Assembly (NCBI GenBank): GCA_022784805.1 | Contig: JALFYG010000056.1 | Span: 1 to 9,689 of the forward strand | DNA length: 9,689 nt | Reading direction: 5' to 3' | Source: Spirochaetales bacterium | GTDB taxonomy: Bacteria > Spirochaetota > Spirochaetia > Sphaerochaetales > Sphaerochaetaceae | Shown here: one piece after another, positions 1-5,956 of the stretch | Numbering within the stretch: the stretch's first letter is position 1 | Layout: each line of letters opens with the position of its first letter | The notes under the pieces: model-generated | Databases searched by the model: none | What the model was told of the DNA's origin: nothing | What the model saw: the letters and a program-made list of their open reading frames with translations, nothing else | Translations under genes and position numbers: made by a program

Positions 1-1
1 T

Positions 2-376
2 ACTCCGGCACCACCAGTTGGTCCGGCACTTGGTCCTCACGGAGTCAGTGCACCTCAGTTTGTCCAGCAGTTCAATGACAAGACCAAAGGTTTTGAAGCT
101 GGACTTATCATCCCAGTCATCATCACTGTCTACTCAGATAAGAGCTTTACTTTTATTCTGAAGACTCCACCAGCAGCAGTTCTCATCAAGAAGGCTCTTG
201 GCATCCAGACAGCATCCGGCACACCTAACAAGGTCAAGGTTGGAAAGCTTACAGATGCACAGCTTACTGAAATTGCTCAGACAAAGCTTGAGGATCTCAA
301 TGCATACGATATCGATGCAGCCAAGAAGATCATCGCTGGTACAGCACGTTCAATGGGCGTAGAGGTGGAGAAGTAA
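2..376 (+). CDS. rplK: 50S ribosomal protein L11, 5' end missing
   Basis: L11 binds the GTPase-associated region of 23S rRNA at the base of the L7/L12 stalk and helps translation factors act there. Reading from position 2 gives 124 residues ending at TAA 374-376. The family is about 141-143 residues, so roughly 18-20 N-terminal residues lie outside the window. The N-domain shows the proline-rich PAPPVGPALG segment, where thiopeptide antibiotics contact L11 in other bacteria. It is followed by FVQQFNDKT, ITVYSDKSFTF and KTPPAAVLIKKA. The C-terminal rRNA-binding domain ends in the typical GTARSMGVEVEK. One base separates the stop from rplA, and the rplA Shine-Dalgarno (gaggtggag, 362-370) lies inside this gene, so the two are probably translationally coupled. 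Any L1 feedback site upstream of rplK would be outside the window. Identity is certain; only the start is missing. Confidence 0.98.
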   Translation, partial: TPAPPVGPALGPHGVSAPQFVQQFNDKTKGFEAGLIIPVIITVYSDKSFTFILKTPPAAVLIKKALGIQTASGTPNKVKVGKLTDAQLTEIAQTKLEDLNAYDIDAAKKIIAGTARSMGVEVEK

Positions 377-377
377 G

Positions 378-1073
378 ATGAAAAGAGGCAAGAAATATCA
401 GGAAGTCCTGAAAAAGGTAGACAGAAGCAAGAGCTACACACTCAAAGAAGCTGCTGCACTCACAAAAGAGTGTTCTTATGCAAAGTTCGATGAGACAGTG
501 GAACTCGCAGTGAAGCTCACTCTCAAGAAGAGTCAGTCCGTCAGAGACACAGTCGTTCTTCCAAACCAGTTTTCTGCTCAGAAGAAGGTCCTCGTCTTTG
601 CAAAGGGCGACAAGGCTGAAGAGGCTAGAGCAGCAGGCGCTGCTTACGTTGGTGACAGCGACCTCATCGATCAGATTAAGGGTGGTTGGATGGACTTCGA
701 CGTCGCAGTCGCTACTCCTGACATGATGAAGGAAGTCGGTAAGCTCGGTCCTATCCTTGGACGCAGAGGCCTCATGCCTAACCCAAAGACACAGACCGTA
801 ACTAACGACATTAAGGGAGCTCTCGCAGAGCTCAGCAAGGGTCGTGTAGAATTCCGCTCTGACAAGACTGGAGTTGTACACCTGGCAGTCGGTAAAGTAA
901 GCATGGATGCTGACAAGATCACCGAAAACGCAGTTGCAATCATTTCTGAAATCCTCAGAAAGAAGCCAGCTGACGCAAAGGGAGACTATGTCGTTTCTGT
1001 AGCTCTTTCTTCGACAATGGGCCCTGGCGTTCGTGTAGACGTCAAGGATGCAGTTGATTCTGCAAACGCATAA
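378..1073 (+). CDS. rplA: 50S ribosomal protein L1
   Basis: L1 forms the mobile L1 stalk of the large subunit, which helps move deacylated tRNA out of the E site. In many bacteria it also represses its own operon by binding the mRNA. The 231-residue length fits the family. Visible motifs are GGWMDFDVAVATPDMM and GKLGPILGRRGLMPNPKT (R129-K137) in the central domain, EFRSDKTGVVHLAVGK, and the RNA-contacting SSTMGPGV near residues 211-218. Residues LKKSQSVRDTVVLP replace the longer linker seen in most bacteria. I recall this short form, with the MKRGKKY start, from Treponema pallidum L1, and it is the best lineage clue here. The start follows the rplK stop by one base with a good Shine-Dalgarno. 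The stop TAA at 1071-1073 lies just before the rplJ Shine-Dalgarno. Confidence 0.98.
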   Translation: MKRGKKYQEVLKKVDRSKSYTLKEAAALTKECSYAKFDETVELAVKLTLKKSQSVRDTVVLPNQFSAQKKVLVFAKGDKAEEARAAGAAYVGDSDLIDQIKGGWMDFDVAVATPDMMKEVGKLGPILGRRGLMPNPKTQTVTNDIKGALAELSKGRVEFRSDKTGVVHLAVGKVSMDADKITENAVAIISEILRKKPADAKGDYVVSVALSSTMGPGVRVDVKDAVDSANA

Positions 1074-1074
1074 T

Positions 1075-1080
1075 GGAGGA
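1075..1080 (+). promoter_or_regulatory. Shine-Dalgarno that sets the rplJ start
   Basis: The bases ggagga lie just after the rplA stop and 4-5 bases before the ATG at 1085. An earlier in-frame ATG at 1073 overlaps the rplA stop (taATG), but nothing like a Shine-Dalgarno precedes it, and this site would lie inside its coding sequence. The spacing therefore favours initiation at 1085. Confidence 0.8.
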
Positions 1081-1084
1081 CAAA

Positions 1085-1606
1085 ATGGAAGAATTCAAGG
1101 CTCACATCAATAAAGCTAAGGAAGATGCTGTTGCTGCACTCCGTGAAGAGTTTGCCGGATATGACGGATACATCTTTGCGGATTACAGAGGCATGACAGT
1201 TGCACAGATTACTCAGATCAGAAAGGATTTGAGAAAAGATGATGCAGCATTCAGAGTTGTCAAGAACCGCTATGCCAAGATCGCTCTCCAGAACCTTGAA
1301 AAGGGTGGAGCAGAAGAGCAGATGGTTGGTCCAACGGCTGTTGCACTCGTAAAAGGCGACACTGCAAACATTGTTGCAAAGACTCTCTTTGCTGCAGCAA
1401 AAGACGGTGTCAATGTTCAGGTCAAGGGTGCTCTCCTCAATGGTGATGTCCTTTCTGCTGAACAGATCGAAGCAATCTCCAAGCTTCCTACAAAGCTGGA
1501 ACTCATCGCTTCTCTCATGGGAACAATGAAGGCTCCTGTACAGAAGCTTGCAGCTACACTCCTTGCTTACGTAGAATCCAAGGGTGGCGTTGCTTCCGAA
1601 AACTAA
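1085..1606 (+). CDS. rplJ: 50S ribosomal protein L10
   Basis: L10 anchors the L7/L12 dimers to the ribosome. Its N-terminal domain binds 23S rRNA beside L11, and its C-terminal helix carries the L7/L12 N-domains. From ATG 1085 the protein has 173 residues, close to the usual 165-175. Family signatures are FADYRGMTVAQITQIRKDLR, FRVVKNRYAKIAL, the conserved VGPTAVALV, VKGALLNGDVLS and ISKLPTKLELIASLMG. The helix APVQKLAATLLAYVESKG is the L7/L12-binding end. The longer start at 1073 would add MEDK and is less likely. In many bacteria an L10(L12)4-binding leader precedes rplJ. Only 11 bases separate rplA and rplJ here, so such a leader would have to lie within the rplA coding sequence. Identity is secure; the start is probable. 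Confidence 0.96.
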   Translation: MEEFKAHINKAKEDAVAALREEFAGYDGYIFADYRGMTVAQITQIRKDLRKDDAAFRVVKNRYAKIALQNLEKGGAEEQMVGPTAVALVKGDTANIVAKTLFAAAKDGVNVQVKGALLNGDVLSAEQIEAISKLPTKLELIASLMGTMKAPVQKLAATLLAYVESKGGVASEN

Positions 1607-1614
1607 AAAAACAT

Positions 1615-1648
1615 ACGGTCCTAGTCTTCACGTAACCTGCTAGACCGT
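1615..1648 (+). promoter_or_regulatory. Stem-loop between rplJ and rplL
   Basis: ACGGTC (1615-1620) and TAG (1622-1624), separated by a bulged C, pair with CTA (1640-1642) and GACCGT (1643-1648). This makes a 9-bp stem with a 15-base loop. A-rich tracts flank it on both sides and no T-run follows on the + strand, so it is not a normal intrinsic terminator for this operon. It lies 29 bases before the rplL start, upstream of the rplL Shine-Dalgarno (aaggag, 1663-1668). A role as an mRNA processing or stability element that allows extra L7/L12 synthesis is an inference. Confidence 0.5.
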
Positions 1649-1676
1649 CAAAAAAACCTAATAAGGAGAAGATAAT

Positions 1677-2048
1677 ATGGCTACAAAAGAAGAAATCCTC
1701 GAATCCATCGCAGCTATGAGCGTTATGGAAGTCTCTGAACTCATCAAGATGATGGAAGAGAAGTTTGGTGTTGTTGCTGCAGCTGCTGCTGTTGCTGCTG
1801 GTCCTGCTGCTGGTGCAGCTGAAGCTGTTGAAGAGCAGACAGAGTTCAACGTAACTCTCAAGTCTGTCGACGCTGCTAAGAAGATCGCTTGTATCAAGGA
1901 AGTCAGAGCTATCACAGGTCTCGGCCTCAAGGAAGCTAAGGAACTCTGCGAGAACGGCGGTATGCTCAAGGAAGCTGTCAGCAAGGAAGAAGCTGCTTCT
2001 ATCAAGGAGAAGCTCGAAGCTGCAGGTTGTGTTATCGAAGTAAAGTAA
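1677..2048 (+). CDS. rplL: 50S ribosomal protein L7/L12
   Basis: L7/L12 is the multi-copy stalk protein whose C-terminal domains recruit and stimulate the translational GTPases (EF-G, EF-Tu, IF2, RF3). The 123-residue length matches the family. Residues 1-32 form the dimerisation and L10-binding domain (ILESIAAMSVMEVSELIKMMEEKFGV). An Ala-rich flexible hinge spans about 33-51. The C-terminal domain begins at about 54 (TEFNVTLKSV) and contains the factor-binding helix region KEVRAITGLGLKEAKEL. The C-terminus GCVIEVK corresponds to the usual G(A)EVEVK ending. The C-terminal domain has three cysteines (C72, C91, C118), whereas the E. coli protein has none. A clear Shine-Dalgarno, aaggag, lies 8 bases before the ATG. 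Stem-loops sit on both sides of the gene, which suggests that its expression is adjusted relative to its neighbours. Confidence 0.98.
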   Translation: MATKEEILESIAAMSVMEVSELIKMMEEKFGVVAAAAAVAAGPAAGAAEAVEEQTEFNVTLKSVDAAKKIACIKEVRAITGLGLKEAKELCENGGMLKEAVSKEEAASIKEKLEAAGCVIEVK

Positions 2049-2054
2049 CACAAG

Positions 2055-2065
2055 TAAATAAACGG
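2055..2065 (+). repeat. Direct repeat taaataaacgg, copy 1
   Basis: The 11-base string taaataaacgg occurs here, just after the rplL stop, and again at 2134-2144. The start-to-start distance is 79 bases. Its last bases form the 5' strand of the proposed three-way-junction stem. It could be a short remnant duplication or a protein site, or chance in AT-rich spacer. Confidence 0.6.
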
Positions 2066-2122
2066 TACCCAGTGTTCCATCAGGGGGCACTGGGGCTTTG
2101 CCGTCTATTTTGACGGACCGTT
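2061..2122 (+). promoter_or_regulatory. Three-way-junction RNA or attenuator candidate between rplL and rpoB
   Basis: AACGGT (2061-2066) is the exact reverse complement of ACCGTT (2117-2122) and would close a junction. Arm A pairs CCCAGTGTTCC (2068-2078) with 2084-2094: 11 bp including two G-U pairs, with loop ATCAG. Arm B pairs CCGTC (2101-2105) with GACGG (2112-2116) around a 6-base loop. In an alternative fold, ACGG (2062-2065) pairs with CCGT (2101-2104), extending arm A and leaving ctatttt just downstream, which resembles a weak terminator. In E. coli the same gap holds a partial terminator and an RNase III site that lower polymerase synthesis relative to L7/L12. By position this element is a good candidate for the same job. 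The base pairing is visible; the function is inferred. Confidence 0.55.
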
Positions 2123-2138
2123 ACACCCTGAATTAAAT
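2110..2138 (+). promoter_or_regulatory. Candidate sigma-70-type promoter for rpoBC
   Basis: TTGACG at 2110-2115 matches five of six bases of the -35 consensus. After a 17-base spacer, TTAAAT at 2133-2138 matches four of six bases of the -10 consensus. A transcript would begin near 2145, about 50 bases before the rpoB ATG. It would skip the three-way junction but keep the Shine-Dalgarno hairpin. Such a promoter would let polymerase genes be transcribed independently of the ribosomal genes. The -35 overlaps arm B of the junction, so the match may partly reflect RNA structure. Moderate to low certainty. Confidence 0.35.
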
Positions 2139-2144
2139 AAACGG
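2134..2144 (+). repeat. Direct repeat taaataaacgg, copy 2
   Basis: This is the second exact copy of the 11-base string at 2055-2065. It overlaps the candidate -10 element and the first bases of the GAAA-capped hairpin. Here it is followed by aaagcg instead of tacccag, so the similarity ends at the 11 bases. Confidence 0.6.
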
Positions 2145-2159
2145 AAAGCGAAAGCTCCG
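2142..2159 (+). promoter_or_regulatory. GNRA-tetraloop hairpin in the rpoB leader
   Basis: CGG (2142-2144) and AGC (2147-2149), separated by an AA bulge, pair with GCT (2154-2156) and CCG (2157-2159). The loop is GAAA (2150-2153), a GNRA tetraloop. Six pairs with a stable loop so close to the rpoB start suggest a leader element, possibly a docking or processing site. The fold is inferred from base complementarity only. Confidence 0.4.
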
Positions 2160-2164
2160 GAACG

Positions 2165-2184
2165 CCTCAGTTCCATTATGGAGG
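2165..2184 (+). promoter_or_regulatory. rpoB Shine-Dalgarno within a potential masking hairpin
   Basis: The rpoB Shine-Dalgarno is GGAGG at 2180-2184, 9 bases before the ATG at 2194. CCTC at 2165-2168 can pair with GAGG (2181-2184). Alternatively TCCA at 2172-2175 can pair with TGGA (2179-2182). Either pairing covers the ribosome-binding bases, so rpoB translation could be modulated by opening this hairpin. The stems are short, and whether they form in the cell is unknown. Confidence 0.4.
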
Positions 2185-2193
2185 TACAACGAT

Positions 2194-5100
2194 ATGGCCG
2201 GAAACGGTAAAGAATTTGAGAGAGTCAACATTGGATCCGAAGTACTCAACGAGTACCCTGTTCCAAATCTTGTGGAGATACAGACATCCTCTTACAAGGA
2301 TTTCCTGCAGCTTGACAAAATTATGAACGGGCAAGAGCCGGACGAAGAGCTTGGACTCGAACACCTTTTTAGAACATACTTCCCAATTGAGTCTCCTAAT
2401 CATGAGATGAAGATTGAGTATGCTGGATATAGCGTAGATCCAAATGATGTCTATGCAATGAAATCCGAGACTGAATGTAAGCGAAAAGGCTCAACATTCG
2501 GAGTCCCTGTAAAGGTAAAGATCAGACTCGAGAAACGTAACGGCGAAATCCAGGAGAAGGAAATCTTCTTCGGAGAATTCCCAGTTATGACAGATCGTGG
2601 TACTTTCATCATCAACGGTTCTGAAAGAGTCATCGTTTCTTCAATCGTAAGAAGCCCTGGCGTCATCTTCAAGAACATGAACAAGAAAGGACAGAAGAGC
2701 TCACTCTTCACAGCAAACCTCTATCCTTATCTTGGATCAATGCTTTCTTTCGTCTTCGAAAGAACAAACGTTGATGATAAGGAGAACAAGATTGATTTCT
2801 CTGCTGATGTTGCTGAAGACGGCAAGAAAGCAAAAGAAGTCATGATCTATGCTGCCGCTCATAACATCATCTATGCTACTTCTCCAAGAAGCAAGGATGA
2901 TACACAGTCATTCAAGAAGATCGCCATCCCTGTAACATTCTTTATGAGAATGCTGGGCTTGGATACAAGAGACAAGATTGTATCCCAGTTCTATTCCTCT
3001 GAGCTTATTGATACAGAGAACTATGACGGCCACTATCCACGTTTCCTTTACAAGGACGTAAAGAAAGATGGCAGAACAGCTTGGTGTGCAGGCGATGAAG
3101 TCCAGGCATTGGATCTTCAGGAAATGGCTGCAATGGGAATCAACGAGATTGAAGTCGTCGACACAGAAGAGACAAATCTCGATGACCTTCCTGCCATGGC
3201 AATTCTTAAGACTCTCCAGCAGGAAAGAGTCTTGATCTACCGTGTCCTCTTGGGAGACGTTGCAGCTCTTAACAAGAGAGCCCTCACTTTGGACAAGGAA
3301 AAGTGGGAAAACGTTCAGAGAATATACAGGGAAGAGGGAAAGGAATTCAGAGACCTCTACCTTGCTTATGTTGCTGAAAAGTGGAAGACATTCCTCCCTC
3401 AGCACATCAGAACTACTTCTGACAATGATAGAGTCCTTACATACTATCAGGAATTCTTCAGAGACAAGAACCGCTACGATTTCTCAAAGATCGGCCGTTA
3501 TAAGCTCAACAAGAAGTTCTTCGGTATGGACGAGGAAAAGTATATCTCCGAGACAACTCTAACCATCGAAGACGTAATCCAGACATCCAGAATGATCATG
3601 GACTTCGGTGATGGTAAGTTTGGAAAAGACGATGAAGACTCACTTGGAAACAGAAGAGTCAGAACAGTAAGAGAGCTTCTTGAAAACAGCCTCGCTGACG
3701 CATTTGGAAAGATGGTCAAGGCTGCAAAAGACAAGATGAACATCTCTGAAGACGACGTCAAGCCTCAGGATATCATCTCCATCAAGCCAATCATCGGTAC
3801 TGTAAGAGAGTTCTTCGGTTCATCCCAGCTTTCACAGTTCATGGACCAGGTCAACCCACTTGCTGAACTTACACACAAGAGAAGAATCAGTGCCATCGGT
3901 CCTAAGGGTGGTATTAAGAGAGATAACGCCAGACAGCTCTTCGACGTCAGAGACGTAAACTACACTCACTACGGTAAGATTTGTCCTATTGAAACACCTG
4001 AAGGTGGAAATATCGGTCTTATCCTCACTCTTGCAAACTATGCAAAGATCAATGAGTTCGGTTTTATCGAGACACCTTACAGAAAGGTTCTCAACGGCGT
4101 AGTTACAGACGATTGCCAGTATCTTGATGTAAACGATGAAGAGAAGGCAAAGATTGCTCAGGGTAACGCTTACGTAGAAAAGAACGCTAACGGTGAGTTC
4201 GTTCTCAAGGGCGATGTATCTGTCAGAGCTATGCAGGACTACTCAACATCCTCCCCAAGTGAAATCGACTGGATGGATGTATCTCCTAAGCAGGTTGTGT
4301 CTGTAGCGGCATCCCTCATTCCGTTCCTTGAGCACGACGACGCAAACAGAGCCCTCATGGGTTCAAACATGCAGCGTCAGGCAGTTCCTCTTGTATTCCC
4401 AGAGACTCCAAGAGTCGGTACAGGTATGGAAAAGAGAACAGCTTATGACTCATGTATCATGGTCAAGGCAAGAAGAGCAGGTGAAGTTGTCTACGTTTCA
4501 AGCGTTGCCATCAAGGTTAAGCCAAATAAGCCTGCAGTTCCAAATGAGCTGGATGTCTATGAATTGAGAAAGTACGAGATCACTAACCAGGATTCCTGTA
4601 TGAACCAGAGACCACTTGTCAACGTTGGAGACAAGGTTGAGAAAGGTTCTGTCCTTGCAGATGGACCAAGCACAGATCATGGTGAGCTTGCTCTTGGTAG
4701 AAACATCCTCGTTGGCTTCGTTCCATGGAATGGTTACAACTACGAAGACGCTGTCCTTATCAGCGAACGTGTTGTCAGCGAAGATATCTACACTTCCATC
4801 CATATCAAGGAATATGAAGTAGACAGAAAGGAAACAAAGCTTGGTGAAGAAAGGTTCTCAAGAGACCTTCCTAACACAAGCGACAGAGCTGTAGAGCACC
4901 TGGATTCCGATGGTATCGTCTGTATTGGTACTTATGTCAGATCCGGTGACATCTTGGTTGGAAAGACAACACCAAAGACAGAGACAGAGAATACTCCTGA
5001 ACAGAAGCTTCTCAACTCTATCTTCGGTGAAAAGTCAAAAGATACAAGAAACGCTTCTCTCGTTGTACCTCATGGTGTTGAAGGAACAGTCATCGACATC

Positions 5101-5946
5101 CAGAGAATTACAAAGAAGGAAGAGCTTGCTCCAGGCTCACTCGAGACAGTCAAGGTCTATATCGCCACAAAGAGAAAGCTTAAGCAGGGCGACAAGATGG
5201 CTGGTAGACACGGAAACAAGGGTGTTGTTTCAAGAGTTCTGCCACAGGAAGATATGCCATACATGGAAGACGGTACACCACTTGATGTCTGTCTCAACCC
5301 ACTCGGCGTTCCTTCTCGTATGAACATCGGTCAGCTTATGGAAACTCAGCTTGGTTGGGCCGCTGTAAAGAATGAGATCTGGTATAAGACCCCTGTATTC
5401 CAGTCTGCAACAATGGAGCAGATTGAGAATGAAATGGTCAAGGCCGGACTGCCAAAAGATAGTAAGGTAACTCTCTACGATGGAAGAACAGGTGTACCTT
5501 TCGTAAATAAGGTATTCTGTGGATACATCTACTACCTCAAGCTCCACCACCTTGTCGATGACAAGATGCACGCAAGAGCTACAGGTCCTTACTCATTGGT
5601 TACACAGCAGCCATTGGGAGGTAAGGCTATGTTCGGTGGTCAGAGACTTGGAGAAATGGAAGTCTGGGCATTCGAAGCATATGGTGCTGCAAACAACCTT
5701 CAGGAGCTCCTCACAGTCAAGTCCGATGATATGAAGGGAAGAGTCAACATCTACCAGTCTATCGTCAAGGGTGAGCCTGCAGAACAGCCAGATGACCTTC
5801 CAGAAGGTTACAAGGTTCTCTGTCAGGGACTTAGAGGTCTTGCATTGGATCTTGCTGCATATGATGAGAAGGGTAATCTCATTCCTCTTACAGAAAGAGA
5901 CAAAGAGATTATCAACAAGAAAGAAAAGGAAAAGAACAACCAGTAG
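2194..5946 (+). CDS. rpoB: DNA-directed RNA polymerase subunit beta
   Basis: RpoB forms one pincer of RNA polymerase and, with RpoC, the active site. It is 1250 residues (E. coli has 1342). The lobe motif FFGEFPVMTDRGTFIINGSERVIV starts at F125. The rifampicin region runs from about F540: Q548, D551, H561, R564 and S566 match E. coli Q513, D516, H526, R529 and S531. Downstream are NYEDAVLISERVV, the catalytic-centre lysines K1001 and K1009 in GDKMAGRHGNKG (E. coli K1065 and K1073), and the C-terminal clamp motif QQPLGGKAMFGGQRLGEME. Oddities are a 3-residue expansion of fork-loop 2 (about 571-583), GGNIGLI in place of PNIGLI, extra sequence at about 193-240, and a rewritten segment at about 351-408 lacking the RPGEPPT motif. 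The tail is Lys/Glu-rich. The frame is open throughout, so nothing suggests a pseudogene. rpoC follows after 10 bases. Confidence 0.99.
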   Translation: MAGNGKEFERVNIGSEVLNEYPVPNLVEIQTSSYKDFLQLDKIMNGQEPDEELGLEHLFRTYFPIESPNHEMKIEYAGYSVDPNDVYAMKSETECKRKGSTFGVPVKVKIRLEKRNGEIQEKEIFFGEFPVMTDRGTFIINGSERVIVSSIVRSPGVIFKNMNKKGQKSSLFTANLYPYLGSMLSFVFERTNVDDKENKIDFSADVAEDGKKAKEVMIYAAAHNIIYATSPRSKDDTQSFKKIAIPVTFFMRMLGLDTRDKIVSQFYSSELIDTENYDGHYPRFLYKDVKKDGRTAWCAGDEVQALDLQEMAAMGINEIEVVDTEETNLDDLPAMAILKTLQQERVLIYRVLLGDVAALNKRALTLDKEKWENVQRIYREEGKEFRDLYLAYVAEKWKTFLPQHIRTTSDNDRVLTYYQEFFRDKNRYDFSKIGRYKLNKKFFGMDEEKYISETTLTIEDVIQTSRMIMDFGDGKFGKDDEDSLGNRRVRTVRELLENSLADAFGKMVKAAKDKMNISEDDVKPQDIISIKPIIGTVREFFGSSQLSQFMDQVNPLAELTHKRRISAIGPKGGIKRDNARQLFDVRDVNYTHYGKICPIETPEGGNIGLILTLANYAKINEFGFIETPYRKVLNGVVTDDCQYLDVNDEEKAKIAQGNAYVEKNANGEFVLKGDVSVRAMQDYSTSSPSEIDWMDVSPKQVVSVAASLIPFLEHDDANRALMGSNMQRQAVPLVFPETPRVGTGMEKRTAYDSCIMVKARRAGEVVYVSSVAIKVKPNKPAVPNELDVYELRKYEITNQDSCMNQRPLVNVGDKVEKGSVLADGPSTDHGELALGRNILVGFVPWNGYNYEDAVLISERVVSEDIYTSIHIKEYEVDRKETKLGEERFSRDLPNTSDRAVEHLDSDGIVCIGTYVRSGDILVGKTTPKTETENTPEQKLLNSIFGEKSKDTRNASLVVPHGVEGTVIDIQRITKKEELAPGSLETVKVYIATKRKLKQGDKMAGRHGNKGVVSRVLPQEDMPYMEDGTPLDVCLNPLGVPSRMNIGQLMETQLGWAAVKNEIWYKTPVFQSATMEQIENEMVKAGLPKDSKVTLYDGRTGVPFVNKVFCGYIYYLKLHHLVDDKMHARATGPYSLVTQQPLGGKAMFGGQRLGEMEVWAFEAYGAANNLQELLTVKSDDMKGRVNIYQSIVKGEPAEQPDDLPEGYKVLCQGLRGLALDLAAYDEKGNLIPLTERDKEIINKKEKEKNNQ

Positions 5947-5950
5947 GAGG
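5945..5950 (+). promoter_or_regulatory. rpoC Shine-Dalgarno overlapping the rpoB stop
   Basis: AGGAGG, a perfect Shine-Dalgarno core, begins at the second base of the rpoB TAG stop and lies 6 bases before the rpoC ATG. Ribosomes finishing rpoB end on the rpoC initiation site, which favours coupled, near-equal synthesis of the two large subunits. Confidence 0.85.
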
Positions 5951-5956
5951 TAAGGG

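Noticed and set aside
1073..1084. Longer rplJ start at ATG 1073 overlapping the rplA stop
   Set aside because: No Shine-Dalgarno precedes it, and the ggagga motif is correctly spaced for the ATG at 1085, so 1085 is preferred. Coupled restart at 1073 is not fully excluded.
1615..1657. rplJ-rplL stem-loop as an intrinsic terminator
   Set aside because: It is followed by A residues on the + strand, not a T-run, and rplL must be expressed from the same operon.
1671..1676. GATAAT just before rplL as a -10 promoter box
   Set aside because: No acceptable -35 lies 16-18 bases upstream, and a transcript from it would begin inside rplL.
1771..1835. GCT/GCA/GTT-rich low-complexity stretch as a microsatellite or repeat element
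   Set aside because: It encodes the Ala-rich hinge normal for L7/L12.
3895..3960. Paired frameshifts as the cause of the odd RpoB fork-loop
   Set aside because: The neighbouring reading frame does not recover the usual GPGGL...RAGFEVRD motif, so the in-frame change looks real.
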